A DNA stretch of 64,000 bases from Paenibacillus sp. J23TS9 (GTDB lineage Bacteria; Bacillota; Bacilli; Paenibacillales; Paenibacillaceae), in NCBI RefSeq assembly GCF_018403225.1, contig NZ_BOSG01000001.1, positions 1,054,001 to 1,118,000 on the forward strand, written 5' to 3'. The position numbers and the translations under genes were made by a program. The notes beneath the pieces were generated by a model that worked only from the letters and a program-made list of their open reading frames with translations, did no database searches and was not told the DNA's origin. Of the stretch, positions 51,623-59,625 are shown piece after piece (within the stretch, counting starts at the first letter, position 1; each line of letters opens with the position of its first letter).

Positions 51623-51994
51623 ATGGAACCAAGCACAAAATGGGATATACGGATCGAGGAGGTCCCCGTCGGAAGAGACATTCTGCTCGTTATAACCGGC
51701 GGATCAGCTCATATTGGTGCTGTAGCTACCGCATATTATTGTAATGATGCCATGGAGGCTACGGTGCAAACGGTAGAGCTGCCAGGACATCGAGAGCATG
51801 ATTTGGCAGAGGAAATGGCGGAGAAAGCAGCAGAGGCGCTTGGCGTCACCGTTACCGTGGCGGCTGGAATCCATTATGATGGTATCAAACGGGAGCAGAT
51901 TTCAGAGATTGTAGCAGAGGCAAATTCGGTGTTTGACAGGTATCTTGCTGTTAAGACTCAAAAAGAAAACGAAAAATTTTTTTGTGAATTTTGA
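51623..51994 (+). CDS. LpdD-like (prenylated flavin chaperone-like) small protein
   Basis: 123 residues without signal or membrane segment. The motif GRDILLVITGGSAHIGAVA near residues 18-36 and the following TVELPGHREHDLAEEMAEK resemble the LpdD-like / proteasome-assembly-chaperone-like family that helps load prenylated FMN in UbiD-type decarboxylases. No UbiD or UbiX gene lies in the window, so the function here is open. It precedes the PspA operon by 73 bases with no clear terminator, so it may belong to that unit. Confidence 0.6.
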   Translation: MEPSTKWDIRIEEVPVGRDILLVITGGSAHIGAVATAYYCNDAMEATVQTVELPGHREHDLAEEMAEKAAEALGVTVTVAAGIHYDGIKREQISEIVAEANSVFDRYLAVKTQKENEKFFCEF

Positions 51995-52067
51995 AACGAC
52001 TTCAAAGCTGCTGCGTAAATGAATATCATAAGAACAACATTAAACCTTTCTAGGAGGAAATAACAAA

Positions 52068-52736
52068 ATGGCTATTTTTAAAAGATTACGTGACCTGACA
52101 ATGTCTAACATTAACGCAATTATCGACAAAGCGGAAGACCCGGTAAAAATGACAGACCAATATATCCGTGACATGACGGAAGATCTTGAAGATGCGGAGA
52201 AAGCAGTAGCAGCTCAAATAGCTATTGAGAAGAAATTCAAGCAGCTGTATGAGGAACAAGCAGCTCTGGTCGAAAAACGTACCCAACAGGCACATACGGC
52301 AGCACAAGCACAAAATGTTGATTTAGCCCGCCGTGCGCTTGAGGAAAAGAATGCTGCTGAACAAAAAATGGCCGAATACAAAGCAAGTTATGACCAAAAC
52401 AAAGCAGCAGCAGATAATCTTCGCAGCAAGCTTGATGAGATGCGCAAACAGCTGACCGAAATGAAAAATAAACGTGAAACATTGGTTGCCCGTTATAATG
52501 CAGCCAAGGCGCAAACTGAAATTAATAAAGCTATGCAAGGCTTCAGCCCGGACAGTGCTTCAAACGGCATGAAGCGTATGGAAGAAAAAATGATGCAAAT
52601 GGAGGCGCAAGCCGAAGCAAGTAATGAAATGTCCTCCAAAGGCAAATCCCTTGATGATGAATTTGAAAAGCTCGGTACGGACAAAGCGGTTGACGACGAG
52701 CTGGCTGCGCTGATGAAACAGTACGAGAATAAGTAA
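52068..52736 (+). CDS. PspA/IM30-family membrane-associated protein
   Basis: 222 residues. It is almost entirely helical coiled coil, starting MAIFKRLRDLTMSNINAIIDKAEDP, the canonical amphipathic helix start of PspA/Vipp1 proteins. Long Glu/Lys/Ala heptads cover residues 25-185. It lacks the C-terminal extension of Vipp1. These proteins polymerise on the inner membrane face and protect it from stress. ATG follows AGGAGGAAATAACAAA. First gene of a run PspA, DUF350, DUF4178, DUF4247. Confidence 0.93.
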   Translation: MAIFKRLRDLTMSNINAIIDKAEDPVKMTDQYIRDMTEDLEDAEKAVAAQIAIEKKFKQLYEEQAALVEKRTQQAHTAAQAQNVDLARRALEEKNAAEQKMAEYKASYDQNKAAADNLRSKLDEMRKQLTEMKNKRETLVARYNAAKAQTEINKAMQGFSPDSASNGMKRMEEKMMQMEAQAEASNEMSSKGKSLDDEFEKLGTDKAVDDELAALMKQYENK

Positions 52737-52852
52737 TAGTTACGGGCCAATAGTACGCAAGTTTAAAGCAGCGAAGGGGATTACATGCCAATGTCCTCCT
52801 TCGCTGTTCCTGCTGTATAAGATAAAAACCTGAGCTGGTGGAGGCACGTTTC

Positions 52853-53257
52853 ATGGATTTTAATACGATTATGGGGATTCTGGTGTGGACAGGATCTGGA
52901 GCGCTGCTCCTTTTTATACTGATGTTTGTCGATTCCCTGTTCACAAGATACAAGGACTTTGAGGAAGTCAAAGCAGGAAACATGGCAGTAACGACACGAC
53001 TTGTACTGAAACTGCTGGCTCAGGGGTACATCCTTTCAGCTTCAATCAGTACATCCAACAATCTGCTCGATGCTGTAATGGTGTCCATCATTTCCTTCCT
53101 GATCCTGCTTGTACTGGAGGCAATCGTCCGTGTTTTGTTGCGCATATGGGCAAAGCTGGAGCTTGATGTGGGAACGCAGCAAGGGAAAGTCGGTTACGGG
53201 TTGTTTGCGGGTTCGCTTCATATGGTTGGCGCGTTAATTATTACCGCATGCCTATAA
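52853..53257 (+). CDS. DUF350 membrane protein
   Basis: 134 residues with four hydrophobic helices (about 7-29, 48-65, 70-92, 110-130). It matches the YjfL/DUF350 family, often next to PspA. ATG follows GGTGGAGGCACGTTTC. DUF350 proteins are small integral membrane proteins of unknown activity. Close placement to PspA points to a membrane-integrity role, by context only. Confidence 0.8.
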   Translation: MDFNTIMGILVWTGSGALLLFILMFVDSLFTRYKDFEEVKAGNMAVTTRLVLKLLAQGYILSASISTSNNLLDAVMVSIISFLILLVLEAIVRVLLRIWAKLELDVGTQQGKVGYGLFAGSLHMVGALIITACL

Positions 53258-53307
53258 AGTAAAGGATCATCACAGAATAAGTTTATGAACATAAGGAGTT
53301 ATAACAT

Positions 53308-53814
53308 ATGAGCGTATTTAAACGAATTGGTAATCTGTTTGCCAAGCCCGAACCGCCAAAGGCGGAAAAAAGCATGCTGGCTCTCATGCCCGGGGATATT
53401 TGCGAAGTATCGCTAGTTACCTACGAGGTTACAGGCCGTGTACACAACCGTGGCCGCAACGCCGTAGTTCTGACGCTGCAGGACGGAAGCGCTATCGCTT
53501 ATTTGCATATCGAGGAACGTGAAACGGTTCAATATGCTCTATATACGCCATTGGATGGTCGTCTCGATAATCCGAGCGAAGTGCCGACAGAGCTGGATTT
53601 GGATAATAGAACCTTTTTCCTGGAAGAGGAGTATGAAGGACATGTGCTGGTGAATGGTAAAACACCTTTCACCCAAGGCGGGGAGCAGCATGTGTGGCAA
53701 TATCAATCCGATGATTACCGTTTGGTGCGCATTGAATGGCAGAACGGACGCTTTATGCTGTATGAAGGAGAGAAAGTACTGTCGGGAGATGTAAAAGTCA
53801 TCCGGGCCAATTAG
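53308..53814 (+). CDS. DUF4178 domain protein
   Basis: 168 residues, soluble. DUF4178-like beta-rich repeats (MLALMPGDICEVSLVTYEVTG near 24, and the second half WQYQSDDYRLVRIEWQNGRF). Homologues accompany PspA and DUF350 in many Bacillota. No catalytic motif is visible. AAGGAGTTATAACAT precedes ATG. It ends ten bases before the DUF4247 gene, so co-transcription is near certain. Confidence 0.75.
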   Translation: MSVFKRIGNLFAKPEPPKAEKSMLALMPGDICEVSLVTYEVTGRVHNRGRNAVVLTLQDGSAIAYLHIEERETVQYALYTPLDGRLDNPSEVPTELDLDNRTFFLEEEYEGHVLVNGKTPFTQGGEQHVWQYQSDDYRLVRIEWQNGRFMLYEGEKVLSGDVKVIRAN

Positions 53815-53824
53815 GAGTGATCTT

Positions 53825-54595
53825 ATGAAAGGACGGCAGGGACGGTCGCTGCTAAGCTTGAAAATCGCACTTGTCATCAGCCTTGTCATGTCACTGCTGA
53901 GCGGATGCGGGATCGGTTCACCGAATGTGAAGGAAACCTATCCTTTGGAATCGGTAAATCGCGACGGCAGTGCGACCTCGTACGTATACCGGGCTGCGGA
54001 TAAGACCGTCCCGGAAGTGGCAAAAGAACTAACCGATGAGAAAAAGCCGGATCAAGTTTCTAAAGAAGACACGGAACGAATGTTTCTCGTTTATGGCAAT
54101 GAATATTATCATCTGCAAAAGGATCCAAAAAAAGAAAGCGATACACTCATTGAAGTCGATTCCCAGCAGTATGTCCAAAAAAATTATGATTCAAGCTTTC
54201 TGAAAGGATATCTCACAGCGGTCGTAATTGGCCATCTTTTTGACTCGCTTGGCGGAGGGGGTGGCGGGTACAGGGGCTATTCCAGCCGGGACATTTACCA
54301 ACCCAAGCAGGGGACATACCATGCTCCTACCACCAATGACAAGAAAATTGCTCCTCCTCTGACGGTAGAAAAGAAAGGTTCAATCTTCCGCCGTGGTACC
54401 AATAATGGAGATACAAGCGTTGGTTCAGGCGGCAGCATTTTTGACCGGAATACAGATTCATCCAAGTCCAGTAAAGGAAGCATTTCCCGAGGGAAGACCG
54501 GATCTGGCGGCTTGTTTGACTCACCGAAAAAATCCTATACCAAACCGAAAACGAGAGTCGGTTCCGGTAAAATTACGCGAAGGTCACGAAGATAA
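53825..54595 (+). CDS. DUF4247 lipoprotein
   Basis: 256 residues. Signal peptide and lipobox LLSGC (lipidated Cys28), a short conserved domain (SYVYRAADKTVPEVAKELTD, YGNEYYHLQKDPKKESDTLI), a Gly-rich stretch and a long basic, Ser/Gly/Lys-rich tail that looks disordered. DUF4247 is the usual last member of the PspA-DUF350-DUF4178 neighbourhood. The tail could bind the anionic wall. Terminated by a clear hairpin. Confidence 0.78.
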   Translation: MKGRQGRSLLSLKIALVISLVMSLLSGCGIGSPNVKETYPLESVNRDGSATSYVYRAADKTVPEVAKELTDEKKPDQVSKEDTERMFLVYGNEYYHLQKDPKKESDTLIEVDSQQYVQKNYDSSFLKGYLTAVVIGHLFDSLGGGGGGYRGYSSRDIYQPKQGTYHAPTTNDKKIAPPLTVEKKGSIFRRGTNNGDTSVGSGGSIFDRNTDSSKSSKGSISRGKTGSGGLFDSPKKSYTKPKTRVGSGKITRRSRR

Positions 54596-54605
54596 CACAA
54601 TAAGC

Positions 54606-54638
54606 AGCGCACGAAGCATGGATTCGTGCGTTTTTTTG
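54606..54638 (+). terminator. Terminator of the PspA operon
   Basis: CGCACGAA pairs with TTCGTGCG over a seven-base loop, then seven T. Confidence 0.9.
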
Positions 54639-54700
54639 TGTCATGATATAAGTATGTGTTCATCTTATGCTGGATTGAAATAAAGGATGGTGTTTACTAC

Positions 54701-55975
54701 ATGAAACTAAACAAGGAAGATAACGATAAATTTCACCGCAAGCCTTTACAGGTTCAGCAGGCGCAAGATCTGCTCTCCGCGTATGGAAAACCCGGATCAA
54801 CCGAGCAAATCCCTATACAGGAAAGTCACGGTCGCTACTTGGCCGAGGAAGTAAAAGCACCCCATCCATTCCCACGGTTTCGCCGCTCGGGGATGGATGG
54901 CTATGCCGTCCGTTCAGAGGATACAATGGGATGCAGTTCAGACCAGATGGTCTGGCTGGACGTGATTGATGAAATCCCATGCGGCTCTGTTTCAGAGCAC
55001 GAGATTACCGCTGGAACTGCTGCGCGCATCATGACAGGTGCCCAGGTTCCGGAAGGTGCGGATGCTGTCGTCATGCTGGAAATGACGGAGCTGCGCGAGT
55101 ATGAGGGACACACTCAGCTGGGACTCAAGCGGAAGATCGAGGAAGGCAAGAATGTTACTCCCATCGGGTTTGAAGTACAGCAGCAGGAGGTTTTGCTCCG
55201 TCCGGGCCGCCGGATTCAGGCGGGTGAAATATCTGTGCTGGCCTCCTTCGGCGTGCATCAGGTCACTGTGTACCAAAAACCGCGCATCGCTATATTTTCA
55301 ACCGGCTCTGAGTTGTTGACCGTGGATGAGCCGCTGCAGCCTGGCAAAATTCGCAATAGTAATACGTATATGCTGGCCTCTCAAGTGCGCGAAGCTGGCG
55401 GTGAGCCGTTCATCCTGGAGGCTGTGATGGATGATCTGCTGCTGGCCAAAGCAAAGGTGGAAAAAGCCATGCAGGAATATGATGCTGTGGTGACAAGCGG
55501 CGGTGTATCCGTAGGCGACTATGATATCATGGGCGATTTCGTTCGGAGTGACAGCGTGGATATGCTCTATAACAAAATTGCAATGAGACCCGGAAGCGTT
55601 ACTACCGCGGCTGTCAAAGACGGCAAGCTGCTTTTCGCTCTTTCGGGCAATCCGGGTGCATGTTTTGTCGGCTTTGAATTATTTGTACGTCCGTTCATTC
55701 AGCGGGTGATTGGCTGTGATAAGCCTTATTTGACGGAATGGACAGCAATTCTTGAACAGGATTACACTAAGGTGAATGCTTTTACCCGTTTTGTAAGAGG
55801 CAGGGTTGAGGCAAGAGATGGTATGCTCTATGCCATTCCGGCCAAGGTCGATGAATCAAGCGTTATGGTGACGATTAAGGACAGTGACTGTCTGATCGTT
55901 ATTCCACCGGCCAAAAGTATTACACCCGCAGGAGAGAAAGTGAAAATTTTGCTGTTGAAAGGAAATACATTGTGA
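54701..55975 (+). CDS. moeA: Molybdopterin molybdenumtransferase
   Basis: 424 residues; inserts molybdate into adenylated molybdopterin. Order of domains fits MoeA: the N-terminal RFRRSGMDGYAVRSED, IMTGAQVPEGADAVV near 110, the MogA-like domain with STGSELLTVDEPLQPGKIRNSN near 197 and SGGVSVGDYD near 267, and a C-terminal beta barrel. ATG start follows AAGGATGGTG; upstream hydrophobic codons lack a site. It overlaps mobB by four bases (GTGA). Confidence 0.94.
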   Translation: MKLNKEDNDKFHRKPLQVQQAQDLLSAYGKPGSTEQIPIQESHGRYLAEEVKAPHPFPRFRRSGMDGYAVRSEDTMGCSSDQMVWLDVIDEIPCGSVSEHEITAGTAARIMTGAQVPEGADAVVMLEMTELREYEGHTQLGLKRKIEEGKNVTPIGFEVQQQEVLLRPGRRIQAGEISVLASFGVHQVTVYQKPRIAIFSTGSELLTVDEPLQPGKIRNSNTYMLASQVREAGGEPFILEAVMDDLLLAKAKVEKAMQEYDAVVTSGGVSVGDYDIMGDFVRSDSVDMLYNKIAMRPGSVTTAAVKDGKLLFALSGNPGACFVGFELFVRPFIQRVIGCDKPYLTEWTAILEQDYTKVNAFTRFVRGRVEARDGMLYAIPAKVDESSVMVTIKDSDCLIVIPPAKSITPAGEKVKILLLKGNTL

Positions 55976-56511
55976 GTTCTGTGAAAAGGGCTCATGCTGA
56001 TCAGGATGCAGTAGACAAGCCGTTTGTATGCCAAGTTGTTGGATACAAAAACAGTGGAAAAACAACGCTGGTTTGCTCCCTTGTCGAGAGATTAAAGGAA
56101 ATGGGCTTTCGGGTAGCTGTGATCAAGCATGACGCTCATGATTTTGAGATGGATCATCCCGGTACGGATTCTTACCGTCATCGTGCAGCCGGCGCTTCGG
56201 CTATTGCTCTGGTATCCCCGCGTAAAACGGCCGTGATTCGGGAAGAGGAAATTTATCTGGACGAGCTCGTTAAGGGTTTCTCCTCCTACGATATCATTCT
56301 GGTTGAGGGCTTTAAGCAGGAGAACTATCCCAAGCTGGTTATGGTGCGGAGAGCGGAGGACAGGGAGCTGATTAAAAAGCTAAGCTCCGTAAAAGGCGTG
56401 GTAACCTGGCTGTCCAAAGAGGAGACTCTCGCTGAAACAACAGAGCTTCCTATTGTTTTTGGCAAAGATGATGTTGTACAGATTACGGAGTGGCTCCAGA
56501 AGCGAATATAA
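55972..56511 (+). CDS. mobB: Molybdopterin-guanine dinucleotide biosynthesis adapter
   Basis: 179-residue P-loop GTPase with Walker A VVGYKNSGKTT near residue 22 and DSYRHRAAGASAIALVS near 64 of the MobB family. It helps MobA add GMP to molybdenum cofactor. GTG start overlaps the moeA stop (GTGA). No mobA or moaABC genes are in the window; moeB-like gene is 54 kb upstream. Confidence 0.92.
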   Translation: MSSVKRAHADQDAVDKPFVCQVVGYKNSGKTTLVCSLVERLKEMGFRVAVIKHDAHDFEMDHPGTDSYRHRAAGASAIALVSPRKTAVIREEEIYLDELVKGFSSYDIILVEGFKQENYPKLVMVRRAEDRELIKKLSSVKGVVTWLSKEETLAETTELPIVFGKDDVVQITEWLQKRI

Positions 56512-56517
56512 GCAAGT

Positions 56518-56549
56518 AAAAACCGGTTTCCTTGGGGAGACCGGTTTTT
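56518..56549. terminator. Terminator between mobB and xerS
   Basis: AAAAACCGGTTTCC pairs with GGAGACCGGTTTTT through one wobble over loop TTGG, with U-runs on both strands. Confidence 0.88.
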
Positions 56550-56583
56550 CATAAAAAGATCATATTTCATAATGGAATTAGGA

Positions 56584-57663
56584 TTAATCCGTACGCCGCT
56601 CAATGGCTTCGGACATGGTTTTATCCGTAAGATGCGCATATACTTCCGTTGTTTCTGTAGAAGCGTGGCCGAGCTGCTCTTTTGTTTTGTATATATCATT
56701 TTGCAAATAATAATCGGTTGCAAACGAATGGCGGAGCTTATGGACCGTCAGAAAAGGCTTACCAAAGCGCTTTGCATATTTGATAATCATGGCCTGCATC
56801 GCTCGTTTGGTCATACGGCTGCCTTCAGTTTGCCCGTTGGCCAGCGCAAGAAAAAGCGCTTTTTCTCTTTTGGGTGCTTTATAGCGGGCTTGGCGCAGGT
56901 TCAAGTAGGCGTTCAAATCATCCTTGGCCTGTTCCCGGAAGTACACTGGTGTTTTAAAGGTTTCATCGTTATTGCCTTTACGGTAGACATACAGTAATTT
57001 GTTATTCATATCGATATCGTCAACATTCAAATTGACTACCTCGGATACACGGAGACCAGAGTTCAATATCAGGCTTGTGATACTGGCATCGCGCTCCTTG
57101 TTCTGTTCATGCGAGTACAAAGCCTGCTTATTCTTCTCGACATCTTTGGCATAGCCTTCAAGGATGTATCCAATAAACTCAAGCAGTTCTTCCTCTTCCA
57201 GAATTTTTCCTTTAAGCTTGGCAGCGGTATCCTTTGGTTTATGGATTCGCTTGATTTCGATTTTTGCCATGATATTGCGCTTCAGAAGCGGGTAAAAATC
57301 TTCATCTTCTGCAATCTGGCTTAAATAATGAAATAAGGATCTTAATGAAGACAGCTTGCGGGACACAGTGATCCGGGAATTTGTGCCCTCCCGTTTTGTT
57401 GTAAGAAAAATCCGGTAACTGACCACGTCCTCCATCCGGAGTACCTCGAGCTCCTGCAAAGTAACCTCTTTGTTAGCTTCAGCTTTGGATAGTCCTTCAC
57501 CTCGGAGCCAGTTAAAGAAGGTCTCATAGTCTCTTACATATTCAAGTAAAGTGGAGGGAGACAGGTCAGGCAGTTTGTAGTCGATAAATTGCTGGACAAA
57601 CCACGGCATGCCCAGTACCTTGTCATCTAGTTTGATCCGGTCGAGTTCTTTTTGTACATTCAT
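56584..57663 (-). CDS. xerS: Tyrosine recombinase XerS
   Basis: 359 residues. The length and N-terminal core-binding domain match the XerS family of Streptococcus, Lactococcus and some Paenibacillus. Catalytic residues: Arg in SGLRVSEV near 206, His-x-x-Arg in VHKLRHSFA near 303, His in GHAS, and nucleophile Tyr342 in EVYAHLTD. It resolves chromosome dimers or, in some strains, integrates elements. I looked for the XerS target next to the gene and saw none. No transposon-like ends are visible, so it looks like the chromosomal copy. Confidence 0.9.
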   Translation of the reverse strand: MNVQKELDRIKLDDKVLGMPWFVQQFIDYKLPDLSPSTLLEYVRDYETFFNWLRGEGLSKAEANKEVTLQELEVLRMEDVVSYRIFLTTKREGTNSRITVSRKLSSLRSLFHYLSQIAEDEDFYPLLKRNIMAKIEIKRIHKPKDTAAKLKGKILEEEELLEFIGYILEGYAKDVEKNKQALYSHEQNKERDASITSLILNSGLRVSEVVNLNVDDIDMNNKLLYVYRKGNNDETFKTPVYFREQAKDDLNAYLNLRQARYKAPKREKALFLALANGQTEGSRMTKRAMQAMIIKYAKRFGKPFLTVHKLRHSFATDYYLQNDIYKTKEQLGHASTETTEVYAHLTDKTMSEAIERRTD

Positions 57664-57832
57664 GCGGGCATCACCTCATTTTTTTGATTAGATCTATAAA
57701 GTATATTTTACCATATTGGCTAGCCAGGTGCTTTGAAACCATCTTTATAGGGGGTTCGGGGTATAACCTTGCTCCATAAGGTTCAAAGTTATATAGTTAA
57801 TATGAGACGATGTACATAATTGAGGTGGGCTC

Positions 57833-58339
57833 ATGGATTTCAGAATGGATCTGGTTCCGGCACGGAGAAAACAGGTGATCAGCGGTTTGATGCAGCTGTA
57901 TTTGTATGATTTCACCCTGTTTCAGAATCTGGATGTGAATCAGGATGGTATATTTCCCGACTATCCGGGTCTGGATGAATATTGGAAAAGAGGATCGGGG
58001 AAATACCCTTTTCTGATGACAAGTGGCAATATTCCCGCGGGATTTGCTCTGGTGGACCGCCTGGTAGACCCGGAGGAAGGCGATTTTTATATGACTGAAT
58101 TTTTTGTTATGCAAAAATACCGCCGATCCGGTATGGGAAGCTGGGCAGCACGCGAGCTGTTTGACCGGTTCCAGGGACGCTGGAAAGTGACCCAGGTCAA
58201 GACGAATGCTCCAGCGCAGGCTTTTTGGAGAAAAGTCATCGGTACATATACGGATCAACAGTTTGAAGAAAAGGTAAGTCCAATTCACGGACATATCAGT
58301 CAGTATTTTACGTCACAAAAGATGAACAGCATAAATTAA
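57833..58339 (+). CDS. GNAT-family acetyltransferase
   Basis: 168 residues. The acetyl-CoA loop is MQKYRRSGMGSWAARELF near residue 99, preceded by the beta strand DFYMTEFFV; the last strand VTQVKTNAPAQAFWRKVIG near 119 also fits. Substrate unknown. ATG follows GAGGTGGGCTC. It stands alone between xerS (divergent) and the aldo/keto reductase. Confidence 0.85.
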   Translation: MDFRMDLVPARRKQVISGLMQLYLYDFTLFQNLDVNQDGIFPDYPGLDEYWKRGSGKYPFLMTSGNIPAGFALVDRLVDPEEGDFYMTEFFVMQKYRRSGMGSWAARELFDRFQGRWKVTQVKTNAPAQAFWRKVIGTYTDQQFEEKVSPIHGHISQYFTSQKMNSIN

Positions 58340-58459
58340 CTGGTTTTGAACTTGCGTATAAAAGGAGATATTTGTTGATATAGCGGAGGCCGGATGTAAT
58401 GTGGCACTAAGGCGGCAATGATTCAAATGACCAAAGTGCTGGCTTTGGAATGAGGAAAT

Positions 58460-58527
58460 ACAGGTTATCGGTTATCTCCCCAAAGCGGGGTAATATAGAA
58501 TTTAGCTCCATATTTGAGAGAACCTGT
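58460..58527 (+). promoter_or_regulatory. Structured leader upstream of the aldo/keto reductase
   Basis: ACAGGTT (58460-58466) pairs with AACCTGT (58521-58527), enclosing CCCC-AAAGC-GGGG and a small CTC / GAG arm, so a three-way junction can be drawn. A U-rich stretch follows. It begins about 100 bases upstream of the next start. Not a riboswitch class I recognise. Confidence 0.4.
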
Positions 58528-58563
58528 TTCATATTTTTGTGTTATGAATAAGGAGGCAAGAAG

Positions 58564-59454
58564 ATGGAAAAGCGTTCTTTTGGCAAAACAGGAATGGAAG
58601 TTAGTATTTTAGGTTTTGGAGGCTCTGAAATTGGTCAGGAAAATGATCTGTCCAAAGTGGAGGAGCTGCTGAACCATGCACTAGACGCGGGTCTGAATGT
58701 TATTGATACGGCAGAATGCTACGGAGACAGTGAAGAGCTGATCGGGAAGGCATTGTCCGGCCGCAGAGATGACTTTTACTTATTTACGAAGTGTGGGCAT
58801 GCTACCGGTTTTGAAGAAGAAGACTGGGATCCTGTCATGCTGGAAAAGAGTATTGACCGCAGCCTACAGCGGCTGAAGACCGATTACGTCGATATCATAC
58901 ATCTGCACAGCTGCTCGGAAAAGATATTGAGGCAGGGATCTGTGATCGAGGTTTTGCAAAAAGCAAAGAAACAGGGGAAGACTCGTTTCATTGGCTACAG
59001 TGGAGACCGGACCGACGCATTGTATGCTGTGCAAACCGGTTTGTTCGACAGCCTGATGATCTCTTTGAATATTGCTGATCAGGAAGCGATTGAACTGACT
59101 ATGCCTGAAGCCAGAGAGAGAGGTATGGGCATAATCGCCAAACGGCCGGTTGCAAACGTTGCCTGGACCTACGAGACACTATCGGAAAAGGCTTATCCGT
59201 ACGTATACTGGCAGAGGCTGCAGGAGCTCCAGTACGATTTCCTTGCAGACCATGAACAGGCGATTGCAGCAGCACTGCGGTTCTCACTTACTGTACCTGG
59301 CGTGGATACGGCCATCGTCGGAACACAAAAGCCGGGGAGATGGTCCGAAAATGCTAAGCTTTTGCAGACCAGTTCATTGCCCGAACAAGTGTATGAGGAA
59401 ATCAGGGCGCGCTGGAAGGAAGTCGCGGGAGATGACTGGGTGGGAAAAACCTGA
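58564..59454 (+). CDS. Aldo/keto reductase
   Basis: 296 residues, a TIM-barrel AKR. The tetrad is Asp48, Tyr53 (VIDTAECYG), Lys76 (LFTKCG) and His115 (IIHLHS). The C-terminal GTQKPGRWSENAKLL is the NADPH loop. Substrate class not determinable. ATG follows AAGGAGGCAAG. It ends at a long palindromic terminator. Confidence 0.9.
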   Translation: MEKRSFGKTGMEVSILGFGGSEIGQENDLSKVEELLNHALDAGLNVIDTAECYGDSEELIGKALSGRRDDFYLFTKCGHATGFEEEDWDPVMLEKSIDRSLQRLKTDYVDIIHLHSCSEKILRQGSVIEVLQKAKKQGKTRFIGYSGDRTDALYAVQTGLFDSLMISLNIADQEAIELTMPEARERGMGIIAKRPVANVAWTYETLSEKAYPYVYWQRLQELQYDFLADHEQAIAAALRFSLTVPGVDTAIVGTQKPGRWSENAKLLQTSSLPEQVYEEIRARWKEVAGDDWVGKT

Positions 59455-59483
59455 TTCACCCGCACGCAGACAAGGCAGCCGCA

Positions 59484-59515
59484 AAAAAGCTTGGCCTGTA
59501 CAGGCCAAGCTTTTT
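59484..59515. terminator. Palindromic terminator after the aldo/keto reductase
   Basis: AAAAAGCTTGGCCTG pairs with CAGGCCAAGCTTTTT around a central TA. U-runs on both sides. Confidence 0.88.
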
Positions 59516-59540
59516 CACTTACAACATTATAAAAAAACAA

Positions 59541-59561
59541 CATATGAAAAATTCATAATAG
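59541..59561. promoter_or_regulatory. Palindromic operator-like site, copy A
   Basis: CATATGAAAAATTCATAATAG. The core TATGAA-AAA-TTCATA is symmetrical. It overlaps the -35 region of a TATAAT (59578-59583) upstream of the amidohydrolase. A second copy lies past that gene. Confidence 0.55.
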
Positions 59562-59625
59562 TTGTGAGGGGAAATCATATAATCCTGGAAATATAATAAT
59601 GAAATGAGATAAGGGGGAGAACGGT

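Noticed and set aside
56584..57663. Integrase of a mobile element
   Set aside because: The recombinase has the XerS layout, its neighbours are housekeeping genes, and no attachment repeats or phage genes are near.
57664..57832. XerS target (dif-type) site next to xerS
   Set aside because: I looked for the two-arm 31-base pattern known upstream of streptococcal xerS and found no good match; only a short AACCTT / AAGGTT repeat is there.
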